Positions 24,923 through 28,340 of a stretch of DNA of 28,340 nt are shown one piece after another; within the stretch, counting starts at the first letter, position 1; every line of letters starts with the position of its first letter. The translations under genes and the position numbers were made by a program. The stretch comes from an uncultured Eubacteriales bacterium (GTDB lineage Bacteria; Bacillota; Clostridia; Oscillospirales; CAG-272), in the NCBI GenBank assembly GCA_934432725.1, contig CAKRZE010000022.1, positions 1 to 28,340 on the forward strand. Direction: 5' to 3'. The notes under the pieces were generated by a model. It was not told the origin of the DNA and made no database searches. It saw only the letters and a list, made by a program, of their open reading frames with translations.

Positions 24923-25531
24923 TTATTTTAGAAGCTCCTGCGGGATTTTTCTGCCTCTGAAATAGAATTCCCTGTCGTGTTCATTGATTTTTCTCAGAAC
25001 CCTGCACGGATTTCCGACGGCAACCGCATTTGCCGGAATATCCTTTGTGACAACGCTTCCGGCACCGATCACCGTGTTGTCGCCGATCGTGATTCCCGGC
25101 AGGATGATGGCTCCTGCGCCGATCCAGCAGTTTCTGCCGATCCGGACGGAGGCGTTGTACTGATAAGCCTGTTCGCGCAGCTCCGGAAGGATCGGGTGTC
25201 CCGCCGTTGCAACGGTGACATTGGGTCCGAACATCGTACAGTCGCCGACATAAATATGCGTGTCATCCACCATGGTTACGCCGAAATTGCAGTAGATGTT
25301 GTTTCCGAAGTGAATATGCGCACCGCCGAAATTGGCATGGAACGGCGGCTCTATATAGCAGTTCTCGCCGATCTCCGCGAACATTTCTGCAAGCAGCCTC
25401 CGGCGCTTTTCAGGCTCTGTCGGGCGCGTCATGTTAAACTCATACAGCCGGTCAAGGCATTTTGTCTGGAGCGCAGCAATCTCATCATCGCCCGGCAGAT
25501 ATAATTCTCCGGTGTGCATTTTTTCCTTCAT
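24923..25531 (-). CDS. maltose/galactoside-type sugar O-acetyltransferase
   Basis: This cytosolic left-handed beta-helix enzyme moves acetyl from acetyl-CoA to a sugar hydroxyl. It has 202 residues against about 185-205 for LacA/Maa proteins. The N-terminal cap contains ELYLPGDDEIAALQTKCLDRL. The hexapeptide repeats run from about 57 to 170, with FGPNVTVATAGHP (101-113) holding the catalytic His H112 and the late IGAGSVVTKDIPANAVAVGNP turn. ATG 25531 has GAGGAG about 10 nt upstream; the frame is open 23 codons further, but without family sequence. The sugar acceptor cannot be told. It is downstream of, and on the same strand as, a small membrane protein gene, 109 bp away. Confidence 0.93.
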   Translation of the reverse strand: MKEKMHTGELYLPGDDEIAALQTKCLDRLYEFNMTRPTEPEKRRRLLAEMFAEIGENCYIEPPFHANFGGAHIHFGNNIYCNFGVTMVDDTHIYVGDCTMFGPNVTVATAGHPILPELREQAYQYNASVRIGRNCWIGAGAIILPGITIGDNTVIGAGSVVTKDIPANAVAVGNPCRVLRKINEHDREFYFRGRKIPQELLK

Positions 25532-25640
25532 ATTTGTTGTTCTCCTCTGGGATTTTTGGTTTATATCCGGTGTCGGCAGGGGTAAATCGGCTTCCGACAA
25601 TGTGTCCGGGTCTACGGCTGTCCGCCGCGCGGGCTGCGGG

Positions 25641-26069
25641 TCAACGGTTTAGGGTATTGCGCAGTGCTGCCATGCGCAGATAAGCGTTTTCGTCTGTGAC
25701 GTTTTCGGAAAGCAGCTTCATGGTATCCGCAATTTCCGAAATATGTGCTTTCGCCTGCTCCGGAGCCATGAGCATGCTGCCGTACACCTCATTGCAGAAG
25801 ATGGCGTTGGCGGATTTGTTCGTGCCATCGGTCAGAAGACCGTATGCTCTTTGAAACGCGTAGAAGGAAGCGACACCGCTCCAATAATCCCGGTCAAGTC
25901 CGGTTTTCTGAAAATCCGAAAAGCAGGTATAGGCTTCCTTTGCTTCCGCCTGCGCAAACGCCTTGAGCTCTTCAGAGCTGCGGTGCAGTGCGCTCTGCCA
26001 AAGCACAAGAAAAGCAAGTGCCGCAAGCGCTGCTGTGACAGCAGATATGGTTAAAATGCGTTTTTTCAT
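25641..26069 (-). CDS. small membrane-anchored protein, function unknown
   Basis: This 142-residue protein starts MKKRILTISAV and has one hydrophobic segment (about 5-24). The remaining region is predicted to be extracytoplasmic and helical, with few charged clusters and two Cys. No family is recognised. The frame is open far upstream (180 codons) without sense. ATG 26069 is chosen for its GGAG site and normal anchor, and it sits 56 bp behind a well-formed promoter with an overlapping inverted repeat. It could be co-transcribed with the sugar O-acetyltransferase gene that follows 109 bp downstream. Confidence 0.75.
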   Translation of the reverse strand: MKKRILTISAVTAALAALAFLVLWQSALHRSSEELKAFAQAEAKEAYTCFSDFQKTGLDRDYWSGVASFYAFQRAYGLLTDGTNKSANAIFCNEVYGSMLMAPEQAKAHISEIADTMKLLSENVTDENAYLRMAALRNTLNR

Positions 26070-26123
26070 ATCGGTATGTTCTCCGTTCTGCCGTATTTGA
26101 TCTGTCAGACAGGTTGTGCCATA

Positions 26124-26153
26124 CATTGTATCACACAATGCTGCAGTTTGCAA
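26124..26153 (-). promoter_or_regulatory. promoter with overlapping inverted repeat
   Basis: On the minus strand, TTGCAA (26148-26153), a 17-bp spacer and TACAAT (26125-26130). The inverted repeat CATTGT-N5-ACAATG (26124-26140) covers the -10 box, so a regulator bound there would block RNA polymerase. Confidence 0.7.
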
Positions 26154-26830
26154 CTGCGGGTTGCTTTTTTGCTGCGTAAAAGGAACCGCAGCTCCGTTTG
26201 ATGCATTGGTGCCGGAGCCTCTGTACAGCCTGCGCGGGAGCCGTTTTGCTTTTTCTGTCCTTTCCGGCATTTCGATGCGTCCGGCAGGCTCCTTGCACTT
26301 TGATAACAGCTCCGGAAGGGGAATTGGCATAAACCGGAGGAGGGTGCTGACGCGCCGCCCGGAATATCTGTGTCGAATGCTGCGAAAATATGCCTCATTC
26401 GGCTGCTGCACCGCTTTTGTACACGTCGATATCAAAATGGCAGTGGCAGTATGCGCCGGATTGCCCTTGTATGCGGCTTTTGCGTCGTTTGAGGCATCCC
26501 GGCTTGGCGGAAGGGCAGCATGCAGCAAGCCTCCTGCGCCACACGGCGTTCCTGACGGACTTTTGCACGATTTTCCGGAAACCGATCGCAAAAATGAAGT
26601 GTGAATCATAACCGCAGGAAGAGCCGCAGCTTGATCGGTTCTGCAGGGGCATGGCGCGGAGGCTGAACGTGCGCCGAACCTTTCGGCAGAGCCGGTTGGA
26701 GGGATGCCCCGGCTCCCCGGGGTGTCACACGGAGTTTTTCCAAGCGGCTGCGCGGGGCGCTGCGGCGGTGCTGTTCATCGGTAAAAGCATATTCGGAGCC
26801 GCCGGACCGGATGATTTTCTGATCATAAAA
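26154..26830. other. gene-free GC-rich region
   Basis: Open frames on both strands (26116-26604 plus, 26606-26947 minus) show no domain, ribosome site or plausible composition. I see nothing else here. Confidence 0.5.
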
Positions 26831-26832
26831 AT

Positions 26833-26868
26833 AAACCCGGCAAGCACCGTCAGATGCTTGCCGGGTTT
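26833..26868. terminator. bidirectional terminator at the edge of the AT-rich island
   Basis: A perfect 14-bp stem, AAACCCGGCAAGCA (26833-26846) with 26855-26868, has an 8-nt loop. The minus strand continues TTTATTTTTATG, giving the better U tract for transcripts from the KilA-N side. The plus strand has only GGGTTTTG. Confidence 0.82.
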
Positions 26869-26952
26869 TGTGAAGACAGGACAATAGAGATGTTTTTTCG
26901 TTTTCGCTGTCTTGATTTGAACACTCGAAAGGGGTGGAAGATATCAATTATC

Positions 26953-26973
26953 TGGTGGCGTACCCTCCAGGAT
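26953..26973 (-). other. tRNA-3'-end-like sequence, possible attachment-site remnant
   Basis: Read on the minus strand, ATCCTGGAGGGTACGCCA followed by CCA looks like the T-arm 3' half, acceptor strand and CCA of a bacterial tRNA (the GTACCCT acceptor is seen in some tRNA-Arg). The upstream side lacks a TTCGA loop, anticodon arm and D arm, so it is not a tRNA gene. It lies at the left edge of the AT-rich island, as expected of an att remnant, but 18 bases could be chance. Confidence 0.35.
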
Positions 26974-27032
26974 TTATCCCCCTTAATCTTAACTTAAGAA
27001 ATCATTCTGAATTGTTCATCGTTATTCTCCAG

Positions 27033-27635
27033 TTACTCGATTTCATTTTGAATCTCCGTTCTTGAGCTGATAAAAAACCTCACCACTTCAAATCTGAACT
27101 CTGCATCATTCCACATCTCAAAATCGCAAGCAATAAACGGACGAGCCATTGTACCACCGCTTTTACCTTGCTTGGATATTATGCCAATAGCATTTGTCAG
27201 GTCAATCCATTTCTTTGGCGTCAAGGTAAACTGAGGAGTTTTGGCATCGATTGTTATTTTTCGAAAAGCATCTTCATTAAAATTCGAATTATGCTTTCTT
27301 TCCCATGTTGCCAGAAACTCAACCGTGTTGCGGCTTCTCAGCCAGCTTTGTATTAAGTAACTCGGATTGGCTGCATCATATTTTCGTGCTATTTCCGTTA
27401 ATGAAACATAATCATCGGACGGATGCAGATACTTTACTACAGTTTCTTCTAAATACGCATTCATTTTCGATTCGTACAGTGGGGCTTCGTCATTTGAAAT
27501 CAGTTCAAAGATACCGTCTAAATAACGGTTCCAATCATCAGCCTTAATGGGAAACATCTTATTCACACGCTCTAAAAATTTCTCCCGTGTTACTGCGTAT
27601 GCCCACTCCAGTTCCTCTTTCGTTGCTCTCGGCAT
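27033..27635 (-). CDS. KilA-N domain protein
   Basis: KilA-N is a DNA-binding domain common in phages and mobile elements. This 200-residue protein carries it at about 73-187: DYVSLTEIARKYD, YLIQSWLRSRNTVEFLATWE, FTLTPKKWIDLTNAIGIISKQG and GGTMARPFIACDFEMW, all in family order. The N-terminal 70 residues are helical and charged and not recognised. The C-terminus stops soon after the domain, shorter than the roughly 270-residue proteins I associate with this family, so it may be truncated. It overlaps the recombinase fragment upstream by 77 nt in another frame, and its ribosome site is weak. A TGA lies four codons before the ATG in its frame, so it is not a fusion with that fragment. Base composition is clearly AT-richer than the left part of the window. 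Confidence 0.82.
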   Translation of the reverse strand: MPRATKEELEWAYAVTREKFLERVNKMFPIKADDWNRYLDGIFELISNDEAPLYESKMNAYLEETVVKYLHPSDDYVSLTEIARKYDAANPSYLIQSWLRSRNTVEFLATWERKHNSNFNEDAFRKITIDAKTPQFTLTPKKWIDLTNAIGIISKQGKSGGTMARPFIACDFEMWNDAEFRFEVVRFFISSRTEIQNEIE

Positions 27636-27984
27636 ATGTTTTCTTCACTCTCGCTTTGTTAGGATTCCGACAATTTCCTTCTTTTAAAAAATACACTTCA
27701 CAGTATTCTTCAAAATCAATTATACCTCTTGTGTATTTCCCATTATTAAGAAGTTTGTTGAGAACATCTCTGCTCCATTTTTTCTTTCCGGACGGAGAGG
27801 AAATGGATCGGCTTAATAGGTATTTTTGGATATCCTCTAAACTATTTTCTTCTCTGTACATTCTGAAGATAGTTTTTACAACTTCTGCCTGTTCGGGCAC
27901 GATTTCAACAAATCCATATTTGTCTCTCTTAAAGCCATAACAGATTCTTCCGAAAAGTCGGGATTCGATTAATGATAATTTCAT
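27559..27984 (-). CDS. serine recombinase fragment (recombinase domain only), probably non-functional
   Basis: The 141 residues match the central Recombinase domain of large serine recombinases: RLFGRICYGFKRDKYGFVEI, VPEQAEVVKTIFRMY, SLEDIQKYLLSRSI and KKKWSRDVLNKLLNNGKYTRG. The N-terminal catalytic resolvase domain with its active Ser is absent, and no trace of it occurs between 27985 and the right edge. The last 35 residues look like unrelated read-through. Full proteins have about 450-550 residues, so this piece cannot recombine DNA. It nevertheless has an ATG (27984) with AAAGGA upstream and a consensus promoter just beyond. It may have been captured by a deletion or survive as a DNA-binding remnant. 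Confidence 0.7.
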   Translation of the reverse strand: MKLSLIESRLFGRICYGFKRDKYGFVEIVPEQAEVVKTIFRMYREENSLEDIQKYLLSRSISSPSGKKKWSRDVLNKLLNNGKYTRGIIDFEEYCEVYFLKEGNCRNPNKARVKKTYAESNERGTGVGIRSNTGEIFRACE

Positions 27985-28002
27985 AGATTTTGTTTCCTTT
28001 CA

Positions 28003-28031
28003 ATTATAATATGTTTGGAGTAAGGTTTCAA
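28003..28031 (-). promoter_or_regulatory. consensus promoter before the recombinase fragment
   Basis: On the minus strand, TTGAAA (28026-28031), a 17-bp spacer and a perfect TATAAT (28003-28008). Transcription would start near 27996, inside the AAAGGAAACA ribosome site (27991-28000), leaving almost no leader. Confidence 0.65.
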
Positions 28032-28340
28032 TATAAAACACAGATATTAGTGGAATTGCAAAAAAGTAAAACCTGCATATTAGTGAGTTAGTTCAGTTGA
28101 TCTTTGATTTAAGCATAAAAATGGGCGATTTTCTATTAAAATCGCTCCAAAACACATAATATTTGATTATTCGTGGGATAAAAAAGAGACAAACAAGCTT
28201 TTTAGACTTGTTTGTCTCTTTTGTGGTAGGACTATAAAATAGATTTTTTCGCCTTTTTTGGGGTAGTATTTGTTCCCTTACGAAAAATCCTGAACTTTCA
28301 AGGTTAGGGGCGGCGGTGAGCCGCTGTCATTCGGTCAGCG
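28032..28340. other. AT-rich non-coding right end with hairpins
   Basis: No gene is seen. It holds a 9-bp direct repeat ATATTAGTG (28044-28052 and 28077-28085) and a 10-bp hairpin, GGGCGATTTT (28123-28132) with 28138-28147. Composition returns to GC-rich from about 28300, marking the probable right edge of the island. Confidence 0.5.
28182..28222. terminator. strong bidirectional hairpin terminator
   Basis: A perfect 16-bp stem (28182-28197 with 28207-28222, AAAAGAGACAAACAAG type) has a 9-nt loop. The T run lies inside the plus-strand stem end and continues as TTTTTTATCC on the minus strand. No gene is visible on either side within the window, so its transcript may lie beyond the right edge. 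Confidence 0.75.

Overview
The window is a chromosomal segment that looks like a GC-rich anaerobic Clostridia member (Firmicutes). The evidence is strong Shine-Dalgarno sites, many TTGNNN-N17-TANNNT promoters, and a gene set of SpoVB-type flippase, hexameric glutamate dehydrogenase, Feo iron uptake with the small FeoB-associated Cys-rich protein, peptidase T and a GH78 rhamnosidase. I cannot name a genus. Roughly a quarter of the window has no convincing gene. These spacers are GC-rich and hold many spurious open frames, so most long open frames opposite or between genes were rejected.

Layout, left to right. 1-1588 (-): SpoVB-like polysaccharide flippase, running off the left edge. 1937-3286 (+): gdhA with its own promoter and terminator. 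4016-8115 (+): a two-gene operon from a near-consensus promoter, encoding a 921-residue TerB_N/TerB_C protein and a BrxD-like (DUF2791-type) P-loop ATPase. This is the most interesting part of the window: it resembles the core of TerB-linked, BREX-related DNA-processing or defence modules, but no helicase follows. 8650-9822 (+): membrane-anchored SGNH/GDSL esterase with a Pro/Thr/Glu repeat stalk. 9823-10984: gene-free, with one copy of a dispersed repeat and a possible structured RNA ending in two tandem terminators. 10985-11815 (-): eight-helix membrane protein. 12192-15676 (+): iron-uptake locus feoA-feoB-FeoB-associated protein, led by a strong promoter with a DtxR-like palindrome just downstream. 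The feoA-feoB gap holds three perfect 28-bp tandem repeats.

From 15901 to about 28000 all genes are on the minus strand: a GNAT acetyltransferase coupled to a beta-lactamase-fold serine hydrolase, a GH78 alpha-L-rhamnosidase, peptidase T, a zinc-ribbon membrane protein of unknown function, a hexapeptide-repeat sugar O-acetyltransferase and a small membrane-anchored protein. Most have recognisable promoters and terminators, so this is a row of short independent transcription units. The last 1.3 kb (about 26930-28290) is clearly AT-richer. It carries a KilA-N protein, a serine-recombinase fragment lacking its catalytic domain and a tRNA-3'-end-like sequence, and is read as a mobile-element remnant.

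Functional calls rest on recognising motifs by eye; no database search was run. Promoters, terminators and operators are sequence predictions.
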